Assembly: GCA_944989445.1 (NCBI GenBank)
Contig: CALYLW010000727.1
Span: 372,001 to 436,000, forward strand
DNA from: Ampullaceana balthica
Taxonomy: Eukaryota > Mollusca > Gastropoda > Lymnaeidae
Length of the DNA: 64,000 nucleotides
Reading direction: 5' to 3'
The position numbers and the translations under genes were made by a program. Below the pieces are notes generated by a model. The model had not been told where the DNA came from and ran no database searches. It saw nothing but the letters and a program-made list of their open reading frames with translations. Positions 45,901 through 54,795 of the stretch are shown here, in pieces; the stretch's first letter is position 1, and the number at the start of each line of letters is the position of its first letter.

Positions 45901-48900
45901 CAAACCCGTAAAAACAAAGTTTTTGACTATAAATCCCTTATATATGAGACATAACTAACAGTATTGATTATTTTCAAACATTTACAGACTGAATCTGTCT
46001 TAACTCAACTTTGCATCATAACCCTAGTGGGGGGGAGGGGTGGGTGGGGGGGAGAGGGGAAAAGTCTGGTCACCGATTCGCTTGACCGAGCTCAGAGTGA
46101 CACGTAAAATGTAAACAAAAGCGCCCGTCGCTTCGTTGGGTCGCCTCAATGCGTCAGCTCAAAATTTCACGTGGGAAAAAAACAATAACAAACCGTGAAT
46201 TTAAATTACATACCTCATATAAGGATAAACTAAAAATGCATTAATTTAATTACGGTACGTTCGATCGATCTGAAATTTTGATACGATGCATTGTTAGGTT
46301 AGACGGGTACGTGTGCCAAATTTCAGTTCGATCGGATCATGGGAAGTGGGTCATTTTTGACTTCTGTTTTTCCGCCCGCCGAGCCCAAGACAGAGAGAGA
46401 GAGATGATGACAGAGACGGCCGCGAAGTTAATATAAGGGATTTAAAAATCAGGTCAAATCCTTCTTTGGTCGGAGTTTAAAAATTTGAATCCGGTACAGC
46501 ACTATAAATTAGCCTTATCAAAAGATTCATGAACTTTATTGAGTACATCAATTTCTCGACATCGCGATTCGAGAGGAGCACAAAACAACGTTTCTTCTTC
46601 AAATATTTTAAAGCTTTTGTAGCGAACATATAGAACCACAAACTGCGCATTACTAATGGCATCAATTGTCTCATCAAGCTGAATAGCAAAGAATTTACTC
46701 GCCTTTATAGAATGAGTTTTCTGAAAAAAAGGCTGATTTTCAAAGCCTACACATAAACAAGGCGCATTTTAAATATATATAGCGGATTTTATTTGTCCCC
46801 AATGAGTTTGGATTACCACCAATAACTCCCTTTTTACCCTAAATGGGGTACTTTACTACTGTTCGCCGACCCCTGATTTATTGTAAGGCTGAACTCTAGT
46901 GACGTAATACGTGTGAAGCCTTTGAAAACCTCATTAAATATTATAATTATTGCAAGCAATCAAATATTTAAGTGGAGATTTTATTTAAAGTTGCGCGTTT
47001 TTTTAAATGTGACGTCACATTTCTTAAACACCACCCTCCCCCACGTCACGAATGCGTGACCCCTCCCCCTAGGCGCGTGACGTCATTTATGGACGGCCCT
47101 TTATATATATGTATTGTATATGGAATCCGTCCGTCCTCAGGGACATGACGTTTACTCTTGCTCCTCTTCCCCCCTTTCCCTTTCCCCTGGCTCTTATCTC
47201 TGCACTCCTAGCTGTGAGGGTGGCTTTCGGAACTTGAATGCCCTCACGCACTTTTGACCTCCAGAGGTTGCGCTCCACAGCAATGGTCTCCCAGGCTTCA
47301 TGTTCGATTCGAGCCAGAGACATGTCTTTCTTGCAGACGTCCTTGAAGCGCTGGCAGAAGCGACCTCTTTTCCTCAGACCAGTAGCCAGGTCACCGTAAA
47401 GCAAGGCTCTTGGAATTCGTTCCGAGCCCATCCTGTCGACATGGCCCAATCACCGCAGGTGCCTCTCACTCGATTGAGTGGATAATCAACATCTGGCTCC
47501 TCCTGAGTACCTCCACATTTTTTATTTTATCCTGCCACTTGGTGTGTAGGATCCTACGCAAGTATCGCAAGTGGAAACTGTTACGCTGCTTTATTTGATT
47601 GGCGTAGGTCGCCCAGCACTCGCATCCTGAAAGGAGTGTTCTGAGCACGCAGCCTATCAGCGAGCTGTGCATTGTTCCACACTCTTTGATTAAGCCTTGC
47701 CATTAACGATGCGGCCTTTCCGATTCTGATTTCTATCTCCTTTTCCAGGGACAGCGTGCTTGTGAAGTTACTGCCAAGGGAGGTGAAATCCTCGAAAACA
47801 TCCACGGTGTTTCCCTCAATGGAGATTGCTAGGAGCCAGTCTGTGCCTTCTCTCATAATGTTGGGACGGCCCCTTACTGACTCAAATTAACGGACGTTAC
47901 CAAAGGGGCCGTCCATAAATGACGCCACGCAATTTTAGCAGATTTTACCCCCTGTCCCCCTCGTCACACTTCTTTACAAAACTTAGACCCCCTCCAATAT
48001 GACGTCACAAAGGTTTGAGCTCCCCCCCTAATAGCCGTATTTTCTAATTGAATATTAGCATGTTGCAAATTACTTTTTTGTCCTTTAAGTATATATTTAG
48101 TGTAATGCTGCACTCTAATATCGTAACATTTGTGAAGCCAATAATAAGCGTCATAAAATAAATTGAAAGTGATCAAATATTTAAGTGGGACTTCTATTTA
48201 AAGTAGTGCGTCTTGTTGTGACGCCACATTTCTTAAACATCCCCCTCCCCCTCGTCACACATCGTCACAAATGCGCGACCCCCATCCTTCTAGGCGCAGG
48301 ACGTCATTTATGGTCGGCCCCATATCATACTATTGAGCCTTCCTTTCTAAATAATTTAAGTTCTTTAGACTCACCTCATCAAAGTATATAGTCGGTCTGT
48401 CTGAAAACTCTGTTCTCTTGAGAAACATCTCTTTCATCAGGGCGTACCCGCTCACGACCACAACCAAAGTGCCGCCTATGTACAGACTGATGACAGGTCA
48501 AACAGAAGATTTTGTATCATCATTTGCAATTTGTTATGGGGTGGTATAAAGGACCGTTACGACAATACTTACATAAAATTAAAACGCCATCATCAGAATT
48601 ACCTTTAGAAAAATAGTTTATTATCTTCAGATGTCTTCAGTTTTCCCTCATAATTTATCATATTAAATCAAAGTATTCAAATATTCATTTTAAAAAAGTT
48701 ATAAAATAAAATCTGACATTGGAACTTAAACTCCATGCCTCAAAACGCGACTTTCCTTTACTTTTCCTAATTATACAAAGTGAAGCTTATGTTTAGTGCT
48801 AATTAAAATTAAAATTATTTTAACTATGATAACACTCTATGGTTTAGTTGCAACCATGCTTTGAAAGATGTTTTAAGTAGTCTAAATTCGCGTTAAGATT

Positions 48901-51900
48901 GATATTATTGATTAGCATTATTAGTATAAGCATGGCCAGCGGTAGACATTTTTTTAGGTAGGGTGAAAATAAACGATGGTCCCCCTCTAGAAAATTAAGG
49001 GAAGATTTCGGAGGAAAAAGGTTTTGACGCCTGCGTGATGATCACGAAGCGTGACCGCCTGGAGCAGGCACTGAGTACAAGTTTACTGTTTTTAAAAAAT
49101 CCTTTATATTAACTCGTAGCGTCTGCTTGTCTGTTTGTCGCAAAAACGTTGGATCGATTTTTAACAAACTTCCCGGTATCCTATCGAGCTGAAATGTTGC
49201 AGGCTGACTCGTGGTGGCGATAAAAATGATCTATCAAAATTTCACATTGATCGAATGTACTGTAATTAAATTGAAGCATTATTACGTTATCTCTTTGGAA
49301 CTATTTGTTCCATGTGAATGTTTATGCCAGTCTGCCACGCGGTGCGTATTATATTGAACATACTTTTAGAATATTTCCCGATCTGTAAATGTTTATGCTA
49401 GTCTGTCGCATGGTGCGTATTATCAGAGGCGTAACTATGTTTTGGCGCCCTTGATAAATTGACAAGTTTTAGCTAGCTTTGCGATTTTTCATTTGATAGA
49501 AAATATAATTGAATTTCTCTTATTTTATTTATGACAATAATTACATAATTTGACAGTGACAGTCATACCACGTGAATATAAAAAAAATGCATAAGACAGG
49601 AACAATAATAATTTGGAGTTTATTATTTACTAAATAATACCAAATAAATGGGTGGATAAAACGGGATATTGTTGCGTTAATAAAGAATACAGCAAAACTT
49701 GAGGTAACGTGTATTATAAATAAAAACAATAGTGTCAATGTGCAGAGGCGTAACTAGGTTTTTGGTGCCCTTGGCTAATTTATTTTTGGCACCCTTGATA
49801 AAATGACAAGTTTCAGCTTTGCAATTTTTTCATTTGTTAGAAAAAATAATTGAACTTCACTTATTTTATTCATGACAATAATAACGTAGTCTGACAGTGA
49901 CAGTCATACAACGTGAATATAAAAAAATGCTTAAGACAGGAACAATACTAATTTGCAGTTTATTATTTACTAAGTAATACCAAATAAATTGGTGGATAAA
50001 ACGGGGTATTGTTGCGTTATTAAAGAATACAGCAAATCTTGAAGTAACGTGTATTAAAAATAAAACAATAGTGTCAATGTTTCATACTCATTATCTCATA
50101 CACAACGATAGACTCACAATTAAAAGTAAATTTAAGTAACACTCCACCGACAACAGCTAAGCACTTCCATTAGCTGGCATATTGGCGTGTTGCTAATACT
50201 GTCGGACCTCTCTAGGTCGAACTGAAGTGGGGAAAAAAATCGACTTACGGAGTTTTCCAGTTAAGGAAACTGGCGTAATAGGCGCAGATTAATGAAGGAG
50301 AATGTTGAGAGGGGGGAAACAGTCATAGCCGCTTGAAGACTTGACAGGAAATAGGGGCGGTGATGTTTCATAGGAGCCAACTTGCTTTCACATACCGACA
50401 CAAGCCCGTGAGAGGAGACACCTTCCCTCCCCTCCACCACTTTACTCCCTCGACAGTGGGATGGGGATAGAAAGATTTTTATTTTTAAAAGAAAGACTTA
50501 AAAATCATATTGACATTTCTATGATAAGAATCCCCGCAAAGGCCACAAAGATAATAAAAATATTATACTGGTTTAAATTAAATATATTTAAATATAATTA
50601 ATTATTCACTTTTTTGTTATCGAGGATAAAAGTGAAATACAGTCGGACCTCGCTAAGTCGAACTTCCCTATGTCGAAAACCTCCCTATCTTGAATTAATT
50701 GTTAGGTCCCGGCCACATTACATGAGACGAATGTATTGCAGATCTCCATAACTCCAAGATTTTTATCTTTCAACCTCTCTTAGTCTAATTTTCCAAGGCG
50801 TTTGGATTATTTTGGAGTGACATTTCAGAACACGTGTTCCGTAGAGCAACTTAAATGGACGTAAAATCTTCTCTTAGTGCATTCCACGAGGGATTAAGCG
50901 ACCATTGCAAGGACAAAAATTGACAAAGACAAGAAAAAGGAGTTTTAACTAATTCTTTGCTGCATGCTGTGACTATTTTTACAAAGAAAGGTTCTTACTC
51001 CTCCCCCCATCCCGCTGTGGAGTGAGTAAAAAGTGGGGGAGGGGAGGGAAGGTGTCTTCTCTTGGGCTTGTGTGGGCATGTCAAAGCAAGTTGGCTTTCT
51101 TTCATATGAAACATAGACACCGCCTCTCTTTCCTGTCAAGCCTACTAGCCTTTATGGCTGTTTCCCCCACCTATCAATATCTACATTGTCCTTGATTAAT
51201 CGGCGACTATTACGACATTTTCCTTAACTCAAAAACTCTGTAATAATAGATAGATTTTTTTTACGGGCCCTTTTGAGTTCGACCTAGAGAGGTCCGACTG
51301 TATTTATTTAAATACAAATTTAAAAATTAGAGATTTAGTGGCGCCCTTTTGAGCTGGCGCCCTTGGCAACTGCCCCGATGCCAACCCGTTGTTACGCCAC
51401 TGCGTATTATATTGAACATAATTTTAGTTATGTCTCTTATATAAAGGATGTATAGTCAAAAACTTTGTTTTTAGGTTTTTTTTTATTAAGTGAATTTATC
51501 ATGTTTTGGTAGAAGTGCAGAGTTTATTTTTCAAACCATCTTTCAGTAATTTCAGCAATAAAATCAAATAAATATCAAAAAAGACGGATCTAAAAAAAAG
51601 AGTTAAAATATTTGTTTTAGGGCTGGTACTGATTAAAAATTTAATCAATTTATTTCGATTAATTATAACGCATATCTAGATACAAATCTAAACTGCAACA
51701 ATCCATAACTTAACTTTAGAGTTCACACAAAAGTGTTGTAAATTAAAACTGTAGCACTAACTTAAGTGATTATTTTTCTATAACTATAAAGAAAACGTAG
51801 AGATTTATTTTAATTATAAAACCTATACAGTATACTGACTGTCATAAACATGTTTGCTGCTATCAGACAAACAGGTTATAGTCACATACTATATCGCAAA

Positions 51901-53855
51901 CTGTCTTCAACTTAACATATTAGCAGGTTTGAAGACAGCTTATTCATCACCTCTTGCGGCAAAATGTCGACACTTGGACATTTTAATCACAGCTCGGCCA
52001 ACACATCGGAACTGAAGAAAAGTCATTCCAGTGTCTCGTTGCCGAAATATGATGTCATTTTCCACTAAAATTGCAGCAAGATGTGGCAACTCGTTGGAAC
52101 AGTACCTACGTGATGTTAGCCAGAATGCTGGGAGTCAAAGATGCCATAATGCAGTATGGCATTGATCATTTAAAAAAAACCAAAAAAAAACAACAGTGGA
52201 TCCAAATTGACAGAATCAGATTGGGACAAAATGGCCAAATATACGTCATTCCTAGGATCACTTGCAGATCCTACGGAATATGTTGGGACTTAACAAAATG
52301 TGACATGTTCTGCCGTTCTTCCGCAAGAAGCCTTTCTGCGTAGACTGTTAATGGTTGAAGATAAACGATTCAGGTTATATAACACAATTCAAAACTGCAA
52401 TATTAAACGACTTCGAGAACAGAATTGATGAATGTATTGATGCTTTGACAACGTTGCAAATGGCTGTGGCCTTGGATCCGCGTTACAAGAAACTCACCAG
52501 TCTAAGACGAAAGAAACGTGAAGCAGTGTGGACAGCATTGTCCAATGCATTTCGGGACTTCTTCGATAAAAGACACTCAGCAGGACGTCCAACAGGCTCA
52601 GAAGAAAAATCAATGATTAGACAAAAGCACCTGTGCCGAAGAAAAAAGAACTTACTCTGTTGATGAGCGACTCTGAATCGGATTCGTACACAGTGGACAG
52701 GATGAGCTGACGCAATACTAATAAGAAATTTCCATTCCAGAAACAGAGGATCGTCTCATGTGGTGGAAAATTAATAACCATCGCTTTCCTGTCTTAAGCA
52801 GTTTTGTGCAAACAATTCGTTGTGTACCGGCGACATCTCTTCCCTTTGAAAGACTCAGCATACATCCGATATAATAAAAGGCAATATACTGTCCGTTCTG
52901 TCCGGTCCTTGATAGCGATTGGTCCCTCAAAATCCTACATACTCTACAGCCAATCACTAGCGGAGAAAAATTAAACTTCCTTTACATATTGAAAAAATTT
53001 ACGCGGACATTCAAAACGAGTTATTTTTGGTTCAGTGTTTTTTCCAAGACTTTATTTTGAGCGGTGCGCGTTGGTATTTATAGTCAAAAACTTTGTTTCT
53101 ACGGGTTATTTATTATAACTATAATGTATACTATTTTTGAAATGATACACATGTATGACCGGTTGAGACGGTGGGTCTCTCGACCTACCACAGCGGTGGG
53201 GAGGTAGGGTCTCTGGACAGACCATGGTGTGGTGGGAGGTAGGGTCTCTGGAAATACGGTGGTGTGGGGGGAGTTAGGGTCACTGGACAGACCGTGGTGT
53301 GGTGGAGGTAGGGTCTCTGGACAATGCCTCTGGTTGAAACGACGACTGGTGACGTTTCATTTCCATTTTGGAGTCAGTTGACGTGGATGTTGTGATGTCC
53401 TACCATGAACTTCACAGGTCACCCTAAACTTAATCCCGTCCTTGGATGGGCTTTGTTGCTAGTTTATTTATAAATTGACAAAAATAATAGAAATATTTTC
53501 TTAAATTTTAATCGATCAAATTAATTTTAATCGATCAAAATTTCTAATGATTAATCGATTAATTAATCGTTTCCGCAGCCCTTAATTATTTTGTTTTAAA
53601 ATTATCATAATTTTAAAAAATCCTCTACCTGAAAATATCTCCACATTCTTTCCTCCATTTTTCAAATAACGGTTGAACATCATTTTTCATGGAAAAAATA
53701 TTTCCAACGATCGGCAGAGGTCGAACTGGGAATGGCGGGAGTTTATCGTCTGGTCGAGTAAACCATAGTAGGTACACCAGGATCATAACAGCGAATGAAA
53801 TCCCAAGTGTCACGGGTTCCAGCATTTCTTTCAATCGGCAAGATAACAAATTCAA
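41791..53855 (-). CDS. Cytochrome P450, CYP2-clan, three exons, intact
   Basis: Join of exon 1 (53855-53629), exon 2 (48486-48375) and exon 3 (42972-41791). Exon 1 is 227 nt and ends in phase 2 (ATTTTCAG/GTAGAG). Exon 2 is 112 nt (acceptor CATCAG, donor GAG/GTGAGT). Exon 3 starts in phase 0 (TTTCCAG/ATAACA). The joined protein has about 506 residues, the normal length. It has an N-terminal membrane anchor (about 13-32), a proline-rich hinge (LPPFPVRPLPIVGN), the I-helix AGTETS, the K-helix ExxR (ETMR), the FRPERH segment and the heme loop FSVGRRVCLG with the ligand Cys. It is an ER-membrane haem monooxygenase taking electrons from P450 reductase. The substrate cannot be told from sequence. 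No stop or frameshift. Confidence 0.95.
43797..44565. mobile_element. TAGGGGGTGGCCGGATAT MITE inside the hAT
   Basis: Inverted ends TAGGGGGTGGCCGGATAT and ATATCCGGCCACCCCCTA are perfect over 18 bp. Flanks are GTTATAAC and GTTTATAAC, an 8-bp duplication with one added T. Subterminal regions repeat GGATCCGGAT; the centre is AT-rich and non-coding. Confidence 0.9.
45707..46504. mobile_element. CCGG-type hAT-like MITE inside the hAT, split by family A repeat
   Basis: Left end TAAGGGTGTACCTGAT; right end ATCCGGTACAGCACTA. The duplication TAAATTAG is exact at 45699-45706 and 46505-46512. Same family as the 155-bp MITE at 34053. Its middle holds the family A repeat 45895-46444. The target lies within the hAT transposase remnant. 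Confidence 0.92.
45895..46444 (+). mobile_element. Repeat family A, copy 2 (innermost layer)
   Basis: Starts AAACAAACCCGTAAAAACAA and ends GTTAATATAAGGGATTTA. Contains the family landmarks AAAAATGCATTAATTTAATT, ATCTGAAATTTTGATACGAT and GAAGTGGGTCATTTTTGACT. It is the innermost layer of the nested stack. Confidence 0.9.
47100..47860 (-). pseudogene. LINE C-terminal fragment in P450 intron 2
   Basis: Minus strand: DVFEDFTSLGSNFTS, EIRIGKAASLMARLNQRVW, then 'LLSGCECWATYANQIKQ', 'HLRYLRRILHTKWQDKI', 'LGHVDRMGSERIPRALLYG' and 'RKRGRFCQRFKDVCKKDM'. This is the standard post-RT region of CR1/RTE-type LINE proteins. Frameshifts fall at about 47660 and 47470. 5'-truncated and inactive. It lies between the split and intact MITE copies. 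Confidence 0.85.
47905..48321. mobile_element. GGGGCCGTCC MITE, intact 417-bp copy
   Basis: Ends GGGGCCGTCCATAAATGACG and CGTCATTTATGGTCGGCCCC are inverted repeats. TGACGTCACA-type motifs and C-runs lie in both arms, with an AT-rich centre. It holds the empty target site (ATTTAGTG at 48095-48102) that the hAT used in the neighbouring copy. Confidence 0.93.
48375..48486 (-). CDS. P450 exon 2
   Basis: 112 nt, encoding LYIGGTLVVVVSGYALMKEM and on to PTIYFDE, the beta-1/B-helix part of a CYP2-clan P450. Its first base completes a Ser codon (AG/T) with exon 1. The 37 following codons end in phase 0 at GAG/GTGAGT. It is too short for ORF finders, but the phase fits on both sides. Confidence 0.93.
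49424..51402. mobile_element. hAT-type element with perfect 8-bp TSD, carrying a tandem duplication and a foldback
   Basis: Left end CAGAGGCGTAACTATG; right end GTTGTTACGCCACTG. The duplication CGTATTAT is exact at 49416-49423 and 51403-51410. Its first 650 bp are two tandem copies (49424-49742 and 49743-50078) each beginning CAGAGGCGTAACTA. A pogo-like palindrome (50208-51303) is inside. Non-coding. Confidence 0.9.
50208..51303. mobile_element. pogo/Tigger-like foldback element
   Basis: Left end TACTGTCGGACCTCTCTAGG and right end CTAGAGAGGTCCGACTGTA are inverted. Homology of the arms extends about 330 bp (for example AGAGGAGACACCTTCCCTCC against GGGAAGGTGTCTTCTCTTG). Flanking TA suits a TA target. 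A second left-type end, TACAGTCGGACCTCGCTAAG, lies within at about 50637, so the structure may be two overlapping copies in head-to-head order. Confidence 0.75.
51955..52855 (+). pseudogene. ZBED1-like hAT transposase remnant
   Basis: Blocks: GHFNHSSANTSEL, QQDVATRWNSTYVMLARML (the conserved D-TRWNSTY-M motif), LQMAVALDPRYKKL (the LDPRYK motif) and the C-terminal dimerisation region RLMWWKINNHRFPVL ... CVPATSLPFERLS. Stops and frameshifts at several places; the sequence ends where the family B repeat begins. Confidence 0.88.
52862..53107 (-). mobile_element. Repeat family B, copy 1
   Basis: On the minus strand it starts AACCCGTAGAAACAAAG, TTTTTGACTATAAAT, then CTCAAAATAAAGTCTTG, AATAACTCGTTTTGAA, TCCGCGTAAA, and ends near TATATCGGAT. 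It shares only the first ~35 bp with family A. A second copy is at 60783-60990. Confidence 0.8.
53172..53325. repeat. Minisatellite of about 40 bp, four units
   Basis: GGTAGGGTCTCTGGACAGAC alternates with GTGGTGTGGTGGGA-type G-rich stretches. Units differ by a few bases. Confidence 0.85.
53629..53855 (-). CDS. P450 exon 1 (membrane anchor and hinge)
   Basis: 75 codons plus two bases. The start Met (MNLLSCRLKEMLEP) gives a short N-terminus before the hydrophobic anchor GISFAVMILVYLLWF; the Met at residue 11 is an alternative. The hinge LPPFPVRPLPIVGN and the A-helix LFEKWRKECGDIF follow. Donor at 53628-53627. Confidence 0.93.
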
Positions 53856-54081
53856 CTTGGTGCAAACTCTTAACTAAAATCAGTGTCGATTTGTAAGAAG
53901 TAACAATGACTTAATTAACGCGTGAGCTAAAGACTTCGAATCATGAAAAACGCTGGATTGACACAACTTTCCAAATAAATCCTATCTGGACTCTGAGGCT
54001 ATTTTAAAGGTTTCTCTCCACGATATCTCCTCCCGGTAAAATTGGGTAAACTCATGCACTTTACAGAACCGATAGTTTACA

Positions 54082-54092
54082 TTTTTATATAG
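54082..54092 (-). promoter_or_regulatory. Possible TATA box of the P450 gene
   Basis: CTATATAAAAATG on the minus strand, about 230 bp before the start codon. In AT-rich DNA a chance match is quite possible. Confidence 0.25.
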
Positions 54093-54474
54093 GTCATGGT
54101 CACGCAACAAGTTCCAGATATATAACTTAAAGCTCGTGTGTACGAAAGAAAACAGTGGTAGAAAAGGGAGAGAGGAAAAGCGGTGGTGGGGGTATAATCT
54201 GGGCCTTATATAATTATTTTTGGATGGGTGTGCAGTGAAGAGATCCATTTTATTTACATAGCTTGTAAACTTTTTTTAACAGTGCACCGTTCATGGGCGG
54301 TTATTTTCGTAAGTAGTGGAATAAGGCCAAGGTCGTCGCATACTAAAACACAGCCACAAATAAAATTGTTTTTTTATCGAGATTTCACAGAATACCGGTT
54401 CATTCACTTTCAGAGCGTCGTTGACTAAACAATTCTGTTTCTTTTATTCTATGATTATTCAAAACTCTTTCTAA
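54093..54474. other. P450 upstream flank, nothing recognised
   Basis: No transposon or gene was recognised. It may include promoter elements. Confidence 0.4.
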
Positions 54475-54795
54475 GGCCCCTATCCTATTAACTCGGGCAC
54501 ACTTCCGGATCTGTATATGTCGTCAACTTTTTCAAAACGCTCGTAAACACGTTTTCTGACTTGCTAGAGTGCTGAAATTTTCACAGTAGGTTTGGCTTGT
54601 GGGGAGGATTAAGCTATTAAAGTTTTAGCTGAATTAACTGGGGTCAATCCATCAGTTTTGACCAATTCTGACTTAAGCTTATAGACCAATCCAAATAAAT
54701 TATCTTAATAATAATGGAACGAATTATTTGGCGAACGTTTCAGCTCAAGCGCCACCCGACGGCACGGCCCGGGCTTAACTCATTTCCATAAATAA

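Larger units (their letters stand above)
44780..46690 (-). pseudogene. hAT transposase remnant (ZBED5/SCAND3-like)
   Basis: Minus-strand pieces in order: FFAIQLDETIDAISNAQFVV and YVRYKSFKIFEEETLFCAPL (about 46690-46520), then after an inserted MITE FMSIDGAQAMLGRVRGFLAF (45690-45610) and VKHLKPELKVIMHDVIQ, and a C-terminal part MSCQELAEKLREL ... FLRNRLDPEDS (44970-44800). The order and the 'DETxD', 'DGAxAMLG' motifs fit the RNase-H-like core of ZBED5-type hAT transposases. Stops throughout. Confidence 0.75.
43481..46875 (-). mobile_element. hAT transposon inserted in the MITE, about 3.4 kb
   Basis: Ends CAGGGTTCGGCGAAC and GTTCGCCGACCCCTG are 15-bp inverted repeats with one mismatch. Flanks ATTTAGTG (43473-43480) and ATTTATTG (46876-46883) match at 7 of 8 positions. 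The intact MITE has a single ATTTAGTG at 48095-48102, followed by TAATGCTG where this copy has TAAGGCTG, so it shows the empty site. Transposase fragments on the minus strand lie at 46690-44780. Two further MITEs sit inside (43797-44565 and 45707-46504). Confidence 0.92.
43301..47099. mobile_element. GGGGCCGTCC MITE, split by a hAT element
   Basis: Left part 43301-43480 (GGGGCCGTTCATAAAAGACG) and right part 46884-47099 (ending CGTCATTTATGGACGGCCC) together match the intact copy at 47905-48321. The interruption is the hAT at 43481-46875. Confidence 0.9.
42973..48374 (-). other. P450 intron 2, 5.4 kb, filled with nested transposons
   Basis: Contains a GGGGCCGTCC MITE (43301-47099) split by a hAT, a LINE fragment (47100-47860) and an intact MITE (47905-48321). 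Splice signals are canonical GT..AG and unaffected. Confidence 0.9.
49085..51485 (-). mobile_element. Repeat family A, reversed copy split by a hAT-type element
   Basis: The right family end is at about 49085-49300 (CTTTATATTAACTCG, TTTAACAAACTTCCCGG, GATCGAATGTACTGTAATTA); the left end is at about 51430-51485 (TATAGTCAAAAACTTTG). The copy is diverged. The element at 49424-51402 interrupts it, next to a duplicated 75-bp stretch (49320-49395 and 49396-49423 plus right flank). Confidence 0.7.
51619..53583 (+). mobile_element. Decayed hAT with ZBED1-like transposase
   Basis: Ends TAGGGCTGGTACTGATTAAA and GTTTCCGCAGCCCTTA are preceded inward by palindromic ATTAATCGATTAAT motifs. The transposase remnant is at 51955-52855. 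A family B repeat (52862-53107) and a minisatellite (53172-53325) interrupt the 3' part. No exact duplication was confirmed. Related ends occur at about 59240 and 60080. Confidence 0.7.
48487..53628 (-). other. P450 intron 1, 5.1 kb, with nested transposons
   Basis: Holds a reversed family A repeat (about 49085-51485) split by a hAT-type element, and a ZBED1-like hAT (51619-53583). Canonical GT..AG ends. Confidence 0.9.
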
